Assembly (NCBI RefSeq): GCF_009789575.1
Contig: NZ_CP046908.1
Span: 2,108,001-2,172,000 of the forward strand
Direction of reading: 5' to 3'
DNA length: 64,000 nucleotides
Source: Stappia indica
GTDB lineage: Bacteria > Pseudomonadota > Alphaproteobacteria > Rhizobiales > Stappiaceae
The position numbers and the translations under genes were made by a program. The first letter of the stretch is position 1. Each line of letters opens with the position of its first letter. Below the pieces are notes generated by a model. The model did not search any database and was not told where the DNA came from. It saw nothing but the letters and a program-made list of their open reading frames with translations. Below, piece by piece: positions 17,801 through 28,859 of this stretch.

Positions 17801-19090
17801 ATGGCCAATGTCGTCGTCGTCGGATCTCAATGGGGTGACGAAGGGAAGGGCAAGATCGTCGACTGGCTGTCGGAGCAGGCCGACGTCGTCGTGCGCTTCC
17901 AGGGCGGCCACAATGCCGGCCACACCCTGGTGATCGACGGCATCAGCTACAAGCTGTCGCTGCTGCCCTCGGGCGTGGTGCGCGGCAAGCTGTCCGTGAT
18001 CGGCAACGGCGTGGTGATCGACCCGCATGCGCTGGTGGCCGAGATCGGCCGGCTGGCCGAGCAGGGCATCCAGGTGTCGCCGGAGACGCTGGCCATCGCC
18101 GGCAACGCGACGCTGATCCTGTCGCTGCACCGCGAGCTCGACGCGCTGCGCGAGAACGCCGTCACCGGCACCAAGATCGGCACCACCAAGCGCGGCATCG
18201 GCCCCGCCTACGAGGACAAGGTTGGCCGCCGCGCCATCCGCATCATGGACCTTGCCAACCTGAAAAGCCTGCCGGCCAAGATCGACCGGCTGCTGGCGCA
18301 TCACAACGCGCTGCGCCGCGGCCTCGGCGAGCCGGAAATCGATCCGGAGGCGATCTTCGGCGAGCTGGAAAGCGTCGCCGGCCAGGTTCTGCCCTACATG
18401 CAGACCGTCTGGGCGCTGCTCGACAATTGCCGCCGCGACGGCAAGCGCATCCTCTTCGAGGGCGCGCAAGGAACGCTGCTCGACATCGACCACGGCACCT
18501 ACCCCTTCGTCACCTCGTCCAACACGGTGTCGGGGCAGGCGGCGGCCGGCAGCGGCCTCGGCCCGAACTCCATCGGCTATGTGCTCGGCATCACCAAGGC
18601 CTACACGACCCGCGTCGGCGAAGGTCCCTTCCCGACCGAACAGGACAACGAGGTCGGCGAGTTCCTCGGCACCCGCGGCCGCGAGTTCGGCACGGTGACC
18701 GGGCGCAAGCGCCGCTGCGGCTGGTTCGACGCCGTTCTGGTGCGCCAGAGCTGCAGCATCAACGGCATCAACGGCATCGCGCTGACCAAGCTGGACGTGC
18801 TCGACGGCCTCGACGAGATCAAGATCTGCGTCGCCTACGAGCTGGACGGCCAGCGCATCGACCACCTGCCCGCCTCCCAGGGCGCACAGGCCCGCGTCAA
18901 GCCGATCTACGAGACCCTGCCGGGCTGGAAGGAGTCCACGGAAGGCGCCCGCAGCTGGGCCGACCTGCCGGCGCAGGCGGTCAAGTATGTCCGCCATGTC
19001 GAGGAGTTGATCGGCGCCCCGGTTGCGCTGCTCTCGACCTCGCCCGAGCGGGATGACACAATCCTTGTCCAGAATCCGTTTCAGGATTAA
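17801..19090 (+). CDS. purA: Adenylosuccinate synthetase
   Basis: 429 residues, the normal length. Joins IMP and aspartate with GTP to adenylosuccinate, the first AMP-specific step of purine synthesis. Motifs: [16 protein letters not shown] with catalytic Asp, GGHNAGHT with catalytic His, [27 protein letters not shown], and [10 protein letters not shown]. The ATG at 17801 gives the usual [12 protein letters not shown] start and has GAAGGA upstream. Confidence 0.97.
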   Translation: MANVVVVGSQWGDEGKGKIVDWLSEQADVVVRFQGGHNAGHTLVIDGISYKLSLLPSGVVRGKLSVIGNGVVIDPHALVAEIGRLAEQGIQVSPETLAIAGNATLILSLHRELDALRENAVTGTKIGTTKRGIGPAYEDKVGRRAIRIMDLANLKSLPAKIDRLLAHHNALRRGLGEPEIDPEAIFGELESVAGQVLPYMQTVWALLDNCRRDGKRILFEGAQGTLLDIDHGTYPFVTSSNTVSGQAAAGSGLGPNSIGYVLGITKAYTTRVGEGPFPTEQDNEVGEFLGTRGREFGTVTGRKRRCGWFDAVLVRQSCSINGINGIALTKLDVLDGLDEIKICVAYELDGQRIDHLPASQGAQARVKPIYETLPGWKESTEGARSWADLPAQAVKYVRHVEELIGAPVALLSTSPERDDTILVQNPFQD

Positions 19091-19151
19091 GCCTTAAGAC
19101 CGTGGACCGCGCCCTTGTGCGGTCCTGTGTGCGGCGATCACGAGTGGCGAT

Positions 19152-20921
19152 ATGGCAGATTACTACCCGGTTTTGAAAAAAACCGTCGCAGCGCTTCCAG
19201 AGAACACCGGAGCAGCCCGGCGCGAGATCTACCAGCGTGCGCGCAAGGCCATCGTCGCTCAGCTCAAGGCCTATGATCCGCCGCTCTCGCCTTCGGAAAT
19301 CACCTCCGAGCAGCTGCGGCTGGAGGAGTCCATCCGCAAGGTGGAGGCGGAAGCCGCGCGCGAGACCCTCGGGTTTTCCGCAAGCCAGCAGCCTGTCGCA
19401 ACGCCCCGCCCGACCGCACCGCAGCCGGCAGCGGCGCCCAAGCCGCCGCAGCCAGCAGCACGGCCTGCAGCAACCGACACGCCTGCGCAAGCCGCCAGCC
19501 CGGCGGCGCCCGCACGACCGGCTCCGGCACCATCCGCTGCGCCGGCGGCACGAGCCCCGGCCGCTGCCGAGCCGCCGCGCGACACGCTGAAAAGCGCCAT
19601 CGAGGAAGCCCGCAAGCTGGGCGACGCCGCCGACCAGGCTGGACGCTCCGCCCGCGGCGCGCTGGACGGCGAACCGGCCCGCACCGCCCCGCCGAAGCGC
19701 GAGCCGACGCTGGGCTCCGACCCTTCCATCGGCGACGACACTGCGGGGCGCGGATCTTCTGCGCGCGGCAACCGCCTGCCGACGCCGGCGCGCGACAATG
19801 GTCGCTCGCTCCCCTATGACGGCGATCTGCGACCGTCGCGCCTTCCCGCTATTCTCGGCGGCGTCGCCCTCTTGCTGCTGGTCGTCGGCATCGGCGCCAT
19901 CGGCTATTCGCAGCGCGACACGCTGATGAGCCTGTTCGCGGGCGACGACAGCGAGACCCCGACGAGCCAGCCGACGGCGACCACGGGCACCGACACACCT
20001 GCCCCCGCTTCCGACACCGGTACGGACGGAGCCTCTGCCTCGCGCAAGGATACCGCACGCCTGCTCGACGGGCCGGCACCGGATGCACGCCCGGTCACCA
20101 CGACCCGCATCACCCCCAACGGTCCGCAAACCGATACGCTGGCACCGAGCGCGCCTGCTGCCGGTCAGGACAGCGGCGGCGTGCGCACCGTGGAGCCGCA
20201 GGAGCCGGCCTCCGCCCAGCCCGATGCTGCCGAGACGACCGAAGAGCCGGATGTCGTCGAGACGCCGCAGGACACCACCGCCGAAACGCCGGCCGACACC
20301 GAACCGCAGCAGGAGCAGGATACGCAGACGGCCGCGACGACCCCGGCGCAGCCCGACCCGACTGCAGCCAGCGATGCTCCGGTTGCCCAGCGCGCCATCC
20401 TTTATGAGGAAGGGGCAACGGGCGGCAGCGCCGGACAGGCCTCTGCCGGCCGCTCCGTGTGGAGCGTGACGGAAGAGACGATCGACGGCCGCGTCGAGAC
20501 GGTGCTGCGGATGCGCATCGAGGTGCCGGATCGCAACATCGCCGCCAACCTGACCCTGAAGCCGAATCGGGACGAGACGCTGCCGGCGAGCCATCTGCTC
20601 GAAGTGCAGTTCGAACTGCCGGAAGGCTTCTCCGGGCAGGGCGTCGCCGAAGTCCCCGGTCTCGTGATGAAGACCACCGAGGAAGCCCGCGGCGATGCGC
20701 TGATCGGCGCCTCGGTCAAGGTCGCCGACGGCTATTTCTGGGTGGCGCTGTCGAACCTGCCGGATGAGCAGGAGCGGAACCTGACCCTGCTGCGCGACCG
20801 CGGCTGGATCGATATCCCGATGCTCTACGAGAACGGCAAGCGTGCCATCCTGACGCTGGAAAAGGGCACGCCGGGCACCCGCGCGGTGCAGCAGGCAACG
20901 GACGCCTGGCGCGCCGGCTGA
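19152..20921 (+). CDS. Alpha-proteobacterial single-span protein with Pro/Ala/Thr-rich linkers, unknown function
   Basis: 589 residues. A short folded N-terminal part (about 1-75; YYPVLKKTVAALPENTGAARR) is followed by a long linker rich in A and P, one membrane helix (about 231-250, AILGGVALLLLVVGIGAIGY), a second disordered linker rich in T, D, E and P, and a folded C-terminal domain (about 425-589; WSVTEETIDGRVETVLRMRI ... WVALSNLPDEQERN). The layout suggests a cytoplasmic head tied to a periplasmic domain across the envelope. Homologs sit beside purA in related genera as hypothetical proteins. No enzyme motif is seen. Confidence 0.75.
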   Translation: MADYYPVLKKTVAALPENTGAARREIYQRARKAIVAQLKAYDPPLSPSEITSEQLRLEESIRKVEAEAARETLGFSASQQPVATPRPTAPQPAAAPKPPQPAARPAATDTPAQAASPAAPARPAPAPSAAPAARAPAAAEPPRDTLKSAIEEARKLGDAADQAGRSARGALDGEPARTAPPKREPTLGSDPSIGDDTAGRGSSARGNRLPTPARDNGRSLPYDGDLRPSRLPAILGGVALLLLVVGIGAIGYSQRDTLMSLFAGDDSETPTSQPTATTGTDTPAPASDTGTDGASASRKDTARLLDGPAPDARPVTTTRITPNGPQTDTLAPSAPAAGQDSGGVRTVEPQEPASAQPDAAETTEEPDVVETPQDTTAETPADTEPQQEQDTQTAATTPAQPDPTAASDAPVAQRAILYEEGATGGSAGQASAGRSVWSVTEETIDGRVETVLRMRIEVPDRNIAANLTLKPNRDETLPASHLLEVQFELPEGFSGQGVAEVPGLVMKTTEEARGDALIGASVKVADGYFWVALSNLPDEQERNLTLLRDRGWIDIPMLYENGKRAILTLEKGTPGTRAVQQATDAWRAG

Positions 20922-20951
20922 CGCGCAAGCAGCGCGCTGCAGACAAAGAGA

Positions 20952-20988
20952 AAGGGCCGGAGCGGCGATCCCGCTCCGGCCCTTTTTT
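20952..20988. terminator. Bidirectional terminator between convergent genes
   Basis: Perfect 14-bp stem (20952-20965 and 20971-20984), loop CGATC, with T-run on the plus strand and A-run on the other side. Serves the 589-aa gene and serA. Confidence 0.9.
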
Positions 20989-21023
20989 CATGTCATGACG
21001 GGGCGCTGCTCGGCGCCGCCGGA

Positions 21024-22610
21024 TCAGAACTGCAGCGGCTTTGCCTGCTTCACATGCGGCAGCGCCACGATCTTCGCCAGCACCGCCTCCGGCACCTCGC
21101 CATCCACCTCGACCAGGCAGATCGCATCCTCGCCCGGCGCCGTGCGGCCGAGGTTGAAGGTGGCGATGTTGACGCCCGCCTCGCCCAGCAGGGTGCCGAG
21201 CTGGCCGATGAAGCCGGGCTTGTCCTCATTGGTGACGTAGAGCATGTGGGGGCCGAGTTCGGCCTCCATGTTGATGCCCTTCACCTGGATGATGCGCGGC
21301 TTGCTGTCGGAAAAGACCGTGCCGGCAACGGAGCGTTCCTGGCGCTCGGTCTTCACGGTCAGGCGGATGTAGTTCTCGTAGGCGCCGGCCTGGGCGCGCC
21401 GCACCTCCTCCACCAGGATGCCGCGCTCGCGCGCCATCACCGGGGCCGAGACCATGTTGACGGTCTGCAGCAGCGGCTGCAGCACGCCGGTCAACGCTGC
21501 CGCCGTCAGCGCCTTGATGTTCATCTCGGCGACATCGCCCTCGTATTCGAGGCGAATGCTGCTGAGGCCGGTCTCGGTCAGCTGGCCGGCAAAGGAGCCG
21601 AGCAGTTCCGCCAGCTTGACGAAGGGCGTCAGGCGGGGCGCTTCCTCGGCCGTGATCGAGGGCATGTTGAGCGCGTTGGAGACCGCACCCTTCATGAGAT
21701 AGTCCGACATCTGCTCGGCGACCTGCAGGGCGACATTCTCCTGCGCCTCGGTGGTCGAGGCGCCCAGATGCGGCGTGCAGACCAGGTTCGGCGCGCCGAA
21801 CAGGACGTTTTCCGTCGCCGGCTCGTCGACGAACACGTCGACGCCGGCCCCGCCGACCTTGCCGCTCTCGAGCGCGGCACGCAGCGCCGCCTCGTCGACC
21901 AGCCCGCCGCGGGCGCAGTTGATGAGGATGACGCCTTCGCGCATCTTGGCGATCGCTGCCGCGTCGATGATGTTGCGCGTCTTCTCGGTCAAGGGCGTGT
22001 GCAGCGAGATCACGTCGGCGCGCGCCAGCAGCGTGTCGAGATCCACCTTCTCCACGCCGAGATCGATGGCACGCTCGTCGGACAGGAACGGATCGAAGGC
22101 CACCACCCGCATCTTCAGCCCGATGGCGCGATCGGCGACGATGGAGCCGATATTGCCGCAGCCGATCAGGCCGAAGGTCTTGGAGGTGATCTCCGCGCCC
22201 ATGAAGCGGGATTTCTCCCACTTACCGGCCTGGGTGGACGTATCGGCGGCAGGGATCTGGCGGGCGACGGCGAACATCATCGCGATGGCGTGCTCGGCCG
22301 TGGTGATGGAATTGCCGAAGGGCGTGTTCATCACGATGACGCCCTTGGCGGAGGCCGCCGGAATGTCGACATTGTCGACGCCGATGCCGGCACGGCCGAC
22401 AACCTTGAGCCGGTCGGCGGCTTCGAGCAGCTTCGCCGTTACCTTGGTGGCGGAGCGGATCGCGAGGCCGTCATACTCGCCGATGGCGGCGAGAAGCGCG
22501 TCCTTGTCCTTGCCCAGATCGGGGCGGTAGTCGACCTCGACGCCGCGCGAGCGGAAAATCTCGACTGCCGCCTCGGACAGCTTGTCGGAAATCAGAACCC
22601 TGGGGGCCAT
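21024..22610 (-). CDS. serA: D-3-phosphoglycerate dehydrogenase
   Basis: 528 residues, the long type. Oxidises 3-phosphoglycerate to 3-phosphohydroxypyruvate, the first step of serine synthesis. An N-terminal substrate domain, NAD-binding GLIGCGNIGSIVADRA (about 147), catalytic region ending HLGASTTEAQ, then an intervening regulatory (ASB) domain and a C-terminal ACT domain (MLYVTNEDKPGFIGQLG). The ACT domain probably binds serine for feedback control. It follows serC by 98 bp on the same strand, likely one operon. Confidence 0.96.
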   Translation of the reverse strand: MAPRVLISDKLSEAAVEIFRSRGVEVDYRPDLGKDKDALLAAIGEYDGLAIRSATKVTAKLLEAADRLKVVGRAGIGVDNVDIPAASAKGVIVMNTPFGNSITTAEHAIAMMFAVARQIPAADTSTQAGKWEKSRFMGAEITSKTFGLIGCGNIGSIVADRAIGLKMRVVAFDPFLSDERAIDLGVEKVDLDTLLARADVISLHTPLTEKTRNIIDAAAIAKMREGVILINCARGGLVDEAALRAALESGKVGGAGVDVFVDEPATENVLFGAPNLVCTPHLGASTTEAQENVALQVAEQMSDYLMKGAVSNALNMPSITAEEAPRLTPFVKLAELLGSFAGQLTETGLSSIRLEYEGDVAEMNIKALTAAALTGVLQPLLQTVNMVSAPVMARERGILVEEVRRAQAGAYENYIRLTVKTERQERSVAGTVFSDSKPRIIQVKGINMEAELGPHMLYVTNEDKPGFIGQLGTLLGEAGVNIATFNLGRTAPGEDAICLVEVDGEVPEAVLAKIVALPHVKQAKPLQF

Positions 22611-22708
22611 TGGCTAGTCTCCCTGGCTTGCCGACCGGCGGCCCCTTGCAAGTCTGCTTGCAAGGGAACCGCGATCGGTCATGTCTGTCTGTCGTGTGGG
22701 AAAGAGGC

Positions 22709-23882
<1,174 letters not shown>

Positions 23883-23884
<2 letters not shown>

Positions 23885-23945
23885 CTGACTACCCTTTCAG
23901 ATAGGTGCTCCTCGTTGGGGAGGAGTGTCCCGTCGACCGAGATAT
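23883..23945 (-). ncRNA. serC leader-type cis-regulatory RNA
   Basis: On the minus strand, a hairpin CTCCTC/GAGGAG (23908-23913 and 23920-23925) is followed by ATCTGA/TCAGAT (23897-23902 and 23883-23888). The loop of the second carries AAGGG, and its 3' arm runs into the serC ATG. Established knowledge: the serC leader motif of alphaproteobacterial serC-serA operons ends in a stem that overlaps the ribosome site. Position and layout fit; the ligand is not known. Boundaries are approximate. Confidence 0.65.
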
Positions 23946-24017
23946 CCGAAGGGCGGGTCGCCTGCAAGCGGTCAAAAATGACGGAGGGGGACGGTGCGTC
24001 CTGCAAACCGGGCAGAC

Positions 24018-24050
24018 AAACGAAAGGGACCGAGCGTAACGCTCGGCCCC
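24018..24050 (-). terminator. Terminator of the outer-membrane protein gene
   Basis: Minus-strand stem GGGGCCGAGCG/CGCTCGGTCCC (24040-24050 and 24026-24036, one U-G pair, loop TTA) followed by TTTCGTTT. Confidence 0.8.
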
Positions 24051-24098
24051 TTGCAGTCTCGGCAAAACCGGTGCGGCACGAAGCCGCGCGGGGTTTGC

Positions 24099-24896
24099 TC
24101 AGTATTTCGCCATGATCGGCTCCGGCAGGAAGGCCGGGCCCGAATTGAACGTGTAGCGCATGCCGACGCGGAACTCGTGCGCAGCCAGATCCTCGTAGCG
24201 GATCTTGTAGGACGGGTTGGCGCCGCCCGTGCTGAAGCTCTTGCTGTAGGCATTGCCGATGTTCAGGTAACGATAACCCGCATCGATGGCCCAGTTCTGG
24301 CTCAGCTCGTAGGAACCACCGGCCATCAGGGCCCAGGAGAAGTTCCAGCTGCTGTCGCCCGGATAGGAGCCGGAGGTGCCGTTCGGATTGACGAACTTCA
24401 CGTCCTTCGCGGTCACGTAGGACGTACCGATACCGGCGCCGACATAGGGCGTGAAGCCGGCCCAGGTGCCGAGGTCGATGTAACCGTTGACAAGGAAGGT
24501 CAGCACGTCGATGTCGGCCGTCTCCGTGGAGAAGCCGCCCACGCCGGGGCCGCCGCACGGTGCAGGGCACGGCGCGTAGCCCGTGACCTTGGCCGGGAAT
24601 TCGTAGTCAACCGTCACGTCGGCACGCAGATAGTCGCTGAACTTGTAGCCGACGCCGACGCCGATCATGCCGGTGCGGTCCATCTTCTCGTTGGCGAAGT
24701 TGGACGGCCCGTAGGCGACGCTCGGCGCCTGGTAGACCTTGTAGCCGATGTCGCCACGCAGATACCAACCGCCCGTCACAACCGGCACTTCGGGAACGTG
24801 CTCGATCACCGGGATCGGCATGTCCGCTGCATGGACGGCTGACGAGACGATTATCGCGACGCCAGCCAGGCACATTTTCTTGATATGGCTGCTCAT
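24099..24896 (-). CDS. Outer-membrane beta-barrel protein (Omp25/Omp31/RopB type)
   Basis: 265 residues with a signal peptide (cleavage after VHA near 23). The mature protein shows alternating beta-strands: GGWYLRGDIGYKVY, GMIGVGVGYKFSDYLRADVTVDYEF, GFTPYVGAGIG, WALMAGGSYELSQNWAIDAGYRYLNIG and a final HEFRVGMRYTF strand. This is the small eight-stranded barrel family common in Hyphomicrobiales outer membranes. Unusually, residues PIMAKY extend beyond the last strand. It has its own terminator and an upstream CtrA-like site, so it is likely monocistronic and regulated. Confidence 0.85.
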   Translation of the reverse strand: MSSHIKKMCLAGVAIIVSSAVHAADMPIPVIEHVPEVPVVTGGWYLRGDIGYKVYQAPSVAYGPSNFANEKMDRTGMIGVGVGYKFSDYLRADVTVDYEFPAKVTGYAPCPAPCGGPGVGGFSTETADIDVLTFLVNGYIDLGTWAGFTPYVGAGIGTSYVTAKDVKFVNPNGTSGSYPGDSSWNFSWALMAGGSYELSQNWAIDAGYRYLNIGNAYSKSFSTGGANPSYKIRYEDLAAHEFRVGMRYTFNSGPAFLPEPIMAKY

Positions 24897-24981
24897 GTCT
24901 CGGTCCTCGTAAGGTGCGTCCGAACAGTCATCCTTTGCCGGTCGCGCACGTGAAACACGAGGCTAGATTTGCCGAAAATGC

Positions 24982-24996
24982 TTAAGGCTGGCTTAA
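24982..24996. promoter_or_regulatory. Perfect CtrA-type box (TTAA-N7-TTAA) upstream of the barrel gene
   Basis: TTAA at 24982-24985 and at 24993-24996 with seven bases between. It lies 86-100 bp before the barrel gene ATG. A direct repeat TTAACCGT (24993-25000 and 25006-25013) overlaps it. The rest of the 24897-25167 gap is AT-rich promoter-like DNA with no open frame I trust. Confidence 0.55.
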
Positions 24997-25109
24997 CCGT
25001 AAAATTTAACCGTGATTTTTTACCTTAATGAATAGTAAACGAAAACGAATACACGTTGCGATCGGCAACAGTTCTCCCCCGATCTTTGCAAATGATTAAC
25101 CATGTGCAA

Positions 25110-25139
25110 GAGGCCGCCGCCCGGCTGGGCAGCGGCCTC
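25110..25139 (-). terminator. Possible glmM terminator
   Basis: GAGGCCGC (25110-25117) pairs with GCGGCCTC (25132-25139), about 30 bp after the glmM stop. The T-run on the minus strand is weak. Confidence 0.45.
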
Positions 25140-25167
25140 CGCATTGCAGAAGGTTCGGGGGGCCGGC

Positions 25168-26514
25168 TCAGGCGGCGGCGCGGGCCACGGCCTCGGCGAT
25201 CCGGTCGACCACGCCGGTGAGCACATCCTCGTTGTCCGCCTCGCCCATCACGCGGATGAGCGGCTCGGTGCCCGAGGCACGGATCAGCAGGCGCCCGCTG
25301 TTGCCGAGGGTCTTGCGGCCGTCCTCGATCGCCGCCTGTACGCTGGGATCGTCCAGCGGCGTCGCGCCGGAATAGCGGACGTTGCGCAGGATCTGCGGCA
25401 CCGGATCGAAGCGGCGGCAGACCTCGGACACGGGACGGCCGAGCTTGGACACGCAGGCCAGCACCTGCAGCGCCGCGACGAGACCGTCGCCGGTGGTGGC
25501 GAAGTCGGACAGGACGATGTGGCCCGACTGTTCGCCGCCGACATTGTAGCCGTGCTGGCGCATGTGCTCGACCACGTAGCGGTCGCCGACCTTGGTGCGG
25601 GCAAGCGTCAGGCCGAGGCCGCCGAGATAACGCTCCAGGCCGAGATTGGACATCACGGTGGCGACGATGCCGGAGGCCGCCAGACGGCCGTCCTCCAGCC
25701 AGGACTGGGCAACGACGGCCATCAGCTGGTCGCCATCGACCACCTTGCCGTTCTCGTCGACGATGATGACCCGGTCCGCATCGCCATCGAGCGCGATGCC
25801 GATATCCGCCCTCACTTCGTGCACCTTGCGGCACAGGGCATCGGTGTCGGTGGAGCCGCATTTCAGGTTGATGTTGTAGCCGTCCGGATCGACGCCGATG
25901 GCGATCACCTCCGCGCCGAGCTCCCACAGGACCTCCGGGGCGACCTTGTAGGCCGCGCCATTGGCGCAATCGACGACGATCCTCAGGCCCGCCAGGCTCA
26001 TCTCGCGCGGCAGGGTGCGCTTGGCGAATTCCACATAGCGGTCGCGCATGCCGTCGATGCGCTTGGCCCGGCCGAGCTCGGACGGCGAGGCCAGTTGCCG
26101 CGACAGGTCCTGCTCGATCAGCCGCTCGATCTCGCTCTCCACCTCGTCCGAAAGCTTGTAGCCGTCGGGTCCGAAGAACTTGATGCCGTTGTCCTGATAG
26201 GGATTGTGCGAGGCCGAGATCATCACGCCGAGATCGGCGCGCACGGAGCGCGTCAGCATGGCGACGGCGGGCGTCGGCATCGGTCCCAGCAGCAGCACGT
26301 CGAGACCGACGGCGGTGAAACCGGCAACCAGGGCGTTCTCGATCATGTAGCCGGACAGGCGCGTATCCTTGCCGATCACCACCCGGTGGCGGTGGACCCC
26401 GTTACGGAAGGAGAGGCCCGCAGCCATGCCCACCTTGAGAGCGATATCCGGCGTCATCGGCGCACGGTTGGCCGTGCCGCGAATGCCGTCGGTTCCGAAA
26501 TACTTGCGCGTCAT
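25168..26514 (-). CDS. glmM: Phosphoglucosamine mutase
   Basis: 448 residues from the ATG at 26514 ([13 protein letters not shown], the usual start). Interconverts glucosamine-6-phosphate and glucosamine-1-phosphate, feeding UDP-GlcNAc for peptidoglycan and lipid A. The phosphoserine loop [17 protein letters not shown], metal-binding DGDADR, sugar loop GGEQSGH and phosphate-binding [12 protein letters not shown] are intact. It follows ftsH, but a strong terminator (26748-26779) lies between, so it probably has its own promoter in 26515-26747. Confidence 0.96.
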   Translation of the reverse strand: MTRKYFGTDGIRGTANRAPMTPDIALKVGMAAGLSFRNGVHRHRVVIGKDTRLSGYMIENALVAGFTAVGLDVLLLGPMPTPAVAMLTRSVRADLGVMISASHNPYQDNGIKFFGPDGYKLSDEVESEIERLIEQDLSRQLASPSELGRAKRIDGMRDRYVEFAKRTLPREMSLAGLRIVVDCANGAAYKVAPEVLWELGAEVIAIGVDPDGYNINLKCGSTDTDALCRKVHEVRADIGIALDGDADRVIIVDENGKVVDGDQLMAVVAQSWLEDGRLAASGIVATVMSNLGLERYLGGLGLTLARTKVGDRYVVEHMRQHGYNVGGEQSGHIVLSDFATTGDGLVAALQVLACVSKLGRPVSEVCRRFDPVPQILRNVRYSGATPLDDPSVQAAIEDGRKTLGNSGRLLIRASGTEPLIRVMGEADNEDVLTGVVDRIAEAVARAAA

Positions 26515-26747
26515 GTCGACCCTGTCTTCTGCCGCGGGAGGCCTGCCGAACCGGCACCCATGCAACTGCACTGCGGACAAGATCCGATCCGGCAGCCGCG
26601 CCCGGCGCTTTTGCCGGTCCCGCTTCTCGCGCGCCGGAAGACAGTTCTGCCTCGCCGACGGCCTCTCCATGTAGCACCAAGCTGCCACAAAGGAGTTCAA
26701 AATTTGTTTTCGTTCGTTACAGGCAGGGCCCCCGGCGCCCGGCACGA

Positions 26748-26779
26748 AAACGGCCCGGCAGTCGCCTGCCGGGCCGTTT
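26748..26779 (-). terminator. Terminator of ftsH
   Basis: Perfect 14-bp stem (26748-26761 and 26766-26779) with loop TCGC; A/T tracts flank both sides. It lies 22 bp after the ftsH stop. Confidence 0.85.
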
Positions 26780-26801
26780 GTTTCACAAGCTGCCGATGCC
26801 C

Positions 26802-28730
26802 TCAGCCCTGCGGCTGGGGCTCCATGCCGCCGGTCGGGGCATCGCCCTCGCCGCGGCGCTTGGCGCCGGTCTTCGGCACTGCCGAGGCCCGCGCAGTCGG
26901 ATGGTCGTCGTCGGTCTCGCGCACCGGCGGCTTGCCGTCGAGCAGGTCGCGGATCTCGTCGCCCGACAGCGTCTCGTATTCGAGCAAGCCGTTGGCGATG
27001 ATGTGGAGCTGTTCCTCATGCTCCGACAGGACGCGCTTGGCGGTCTCGTAGCCGGTGTTGACGAAGGACTTGATCTCCGCATCGACGATCCGCTGGGTGT
27101 CTTCCGACACGTGCTGGCTCTTGGCGACGGAGTGGCCAAGGAAGACCTCTTCCTGATTCTCGCCATAGAGCAGCGGGCCGAGCTTGTCGGACATGCCGAA
27201 CTGGGTCGCCATGGCCCGCGCCAGACGGGTCGCCATCTGGATGTCGCCCGAGGCGCCCGAGGTCACCTTCTCGTAGCCGAAGATCATCTCCTCGGCGACG
27301 CGGCCGCCCATCGCCACCGCAAGGTCGGCCTTGCACTTGGCGCGGGTAAGCGAGACCTGGTCCTTCTCCGGCAGGCGCATGACCATGCCGAGCGCGCGTC
27401 CGCGCGGAATGATCGTCGCCTTGTGGATCGGATCGGATGCCGGCATGTGCAGCGCCACCAGCGCGTGACCGGCCTCGTGATAGGCGGTGAGCTTCTTCTC
27501 TTCCTCGGTCATGACCAGCGTGCGGCGCTCCGCACCCATCATCACCTTGTCCTTGGCGTCCTCGAACTCGGCCATGGTGACGAGCCGCTTGCCGCGGCGA
27601 GCCGCCAGCAGCGCGGCCTCGTTGACCAGGTTCATCAGGTCGGCGCCGGAAAAGCCCGGCGTACCGCGCGCCAGCGTGCGGACATTGACGTCCGGCGCCA
27701 GCGGCACCTTGCGCATGTGGACCTTGAGGATCTTCTCGCGGCCCGTGACGTCCGGGTTCGGCACGACGATCTGCCGGTCGAAACGGCCAGGCCGCAGCAG
27801 CGCCGGGTCGAGCACGTCCGGACGGTTGGTCGCGGCGATGATGATGACGCCTTCGTTCGGCTCGAAACCGTCCATCTCCACGAGCAGCTGGTTCAGCGTC
27901 TGCTCGCGCTCGTCGTTGCCGCCGCCAAGGCCGGCACCGCGATGGCGGCCGACCGCGTCGATCTCGTCGATGAAGATGATGCAGGGCGCGTTCTTCTTGG
28001 CCTGCTCGAACATGTCGCGGACGCGGCTGGCGCCGACACCGACGAACATCTCGACGAAGTCGGAGCCCGAGATGGTGAAGAACGGAACGTTCGCCTCGCC
28101 GGCGACGGCACGCGCGGTCAGCGTCTTGCCGGTGCCCGGGGGACCGACCAGCAGCACGCCGCGCGGAATGCGGCCGCCCAGGCGCTGGAACTTCTGCGGA
28201 TCGCGAAGGAACTCGACGATCTCCTGCAGGTCTTCCTTGGCCTCGTCGATGCCGGCAACGTCCTCGAAGGTGACGCGGCCATGCGCCTCGGTCAGCAGCT
28301 TGGCCTTGGACTTGCCGAAGCCCATCGCCTTGCCGCCCGAGCCCTGCATCTGACGCATCACGAAGATCCAGATGCCGAGGATGATCAGCATCGGGAACCA
28401 GGAAATAAGCGCGCCGAGCAGCGAGAAGCTCTCCTGCGGCGGGCGGGCGATGATCCGCACGTCCTTGGAGCGCAGCATCTCGACATATTCGCCGGCCGAC
28501 TCGGGTGCGTAGGACTGGAAAGAGCCGCCGCTGTTGTACGAACCGATGATCTGCTGACCCTGGATGGTCACCTCGCGCACATCGCCCTGCTCGGCCTGGT
28601 TCAGGAACTGCGAGAAGGGAATGTCGTTCGACACGGTGCGCTGTCCCGGGCTCTGGAAGAGCTGGAACAGGGCGATCAGCAACAGGCCGATGATCACCCA
28701 AAGGGCGAAATTGCGAAAATTGGCGTTCAT
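26802..28730 (-). CDS. ftsH: ATP-dependent zinc metalloprotease FtsH
   Basis: 642 residues from the ATG at 28730. Inner-membrane AAA+ protease that degrades misfolded membrane proteins and regulatory targets such as RpoH and LpxC in other bacteria. Two membrane helices (about 5-22 and 108-128) flank a periplasmic domain. Walker A is GPPGTGKT, Walker [12 protein letters not shown], and the second region of homology [20 protein letters not shown]. The zinc motif HEAGH lies near residue 420. It follows tilS, as in many proteobacteria. Confidence 0.97.
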   Translation of the reverse strand: MNANFRNFALWVIIGLLLIALFQLFQSPGQRTVSNDIPFSQFLNQAEQGDVREVTIQGQQIIGSYNSGGSFQSYAPESAGEYVEMLRSKDVRIIARPPQESFSLLGALISWFPMLIILGIWIFVMRQMQGSGGKAMGFGKSKAKLLTEAHGRVTFEDVAGIDEAKEDLQEIVEFLRDPQKFQRLGGRIPRGVLLVGPPGTGKTLTARAVAGEANVPFFTISGSDFVEMFVGVGASRVRDMFEQAKKNAPCIIFIDEIDAVGRHRGAGLGGGNDEREQTLNQLLVEMDGFEPNEGVIIIAATNRPDVLDPALLRPGRFDRQIVVPNPDVTGREKILKVHMRKVPLAPDVNVRTLARGTPGFSGADLMNLVNEAALLAARRGKRLVTMAEFEDAKDKVMMGAERRTLVMTEEEKKLTAYHEAGHALVALHMPASDPIHKATIIPRGRALGMVMRLPEKDQVSLTRAKCKADLAVAMGGRVAEEMIFGYEKVTSGASGDIQMATRLARAMATQFGMSDKLGPLLYGENQEEVFLGHSVAKSQHVSEDTQRIVDAEIKSFVNTGYETAKRVLSEHEEQLHIIANGLLEYETLSGDEIRDLLDGKPPVRETDDDHPTARASAVPKTGAKRRGEGDAPTGGMEPQPQG

Positions 28731-28859
28731 GAGCGGTTCCTTCACCGCGCCAAGGCGGCGGTCTGCGCTGGAAAGAAGTCCTTCAAAGCCAAGATAGGTC
28801 CGCGGGAACGGGCTGCCAAGGCGACGAAGGAGATTCACACGAAACAGGTCTCATTTTTC

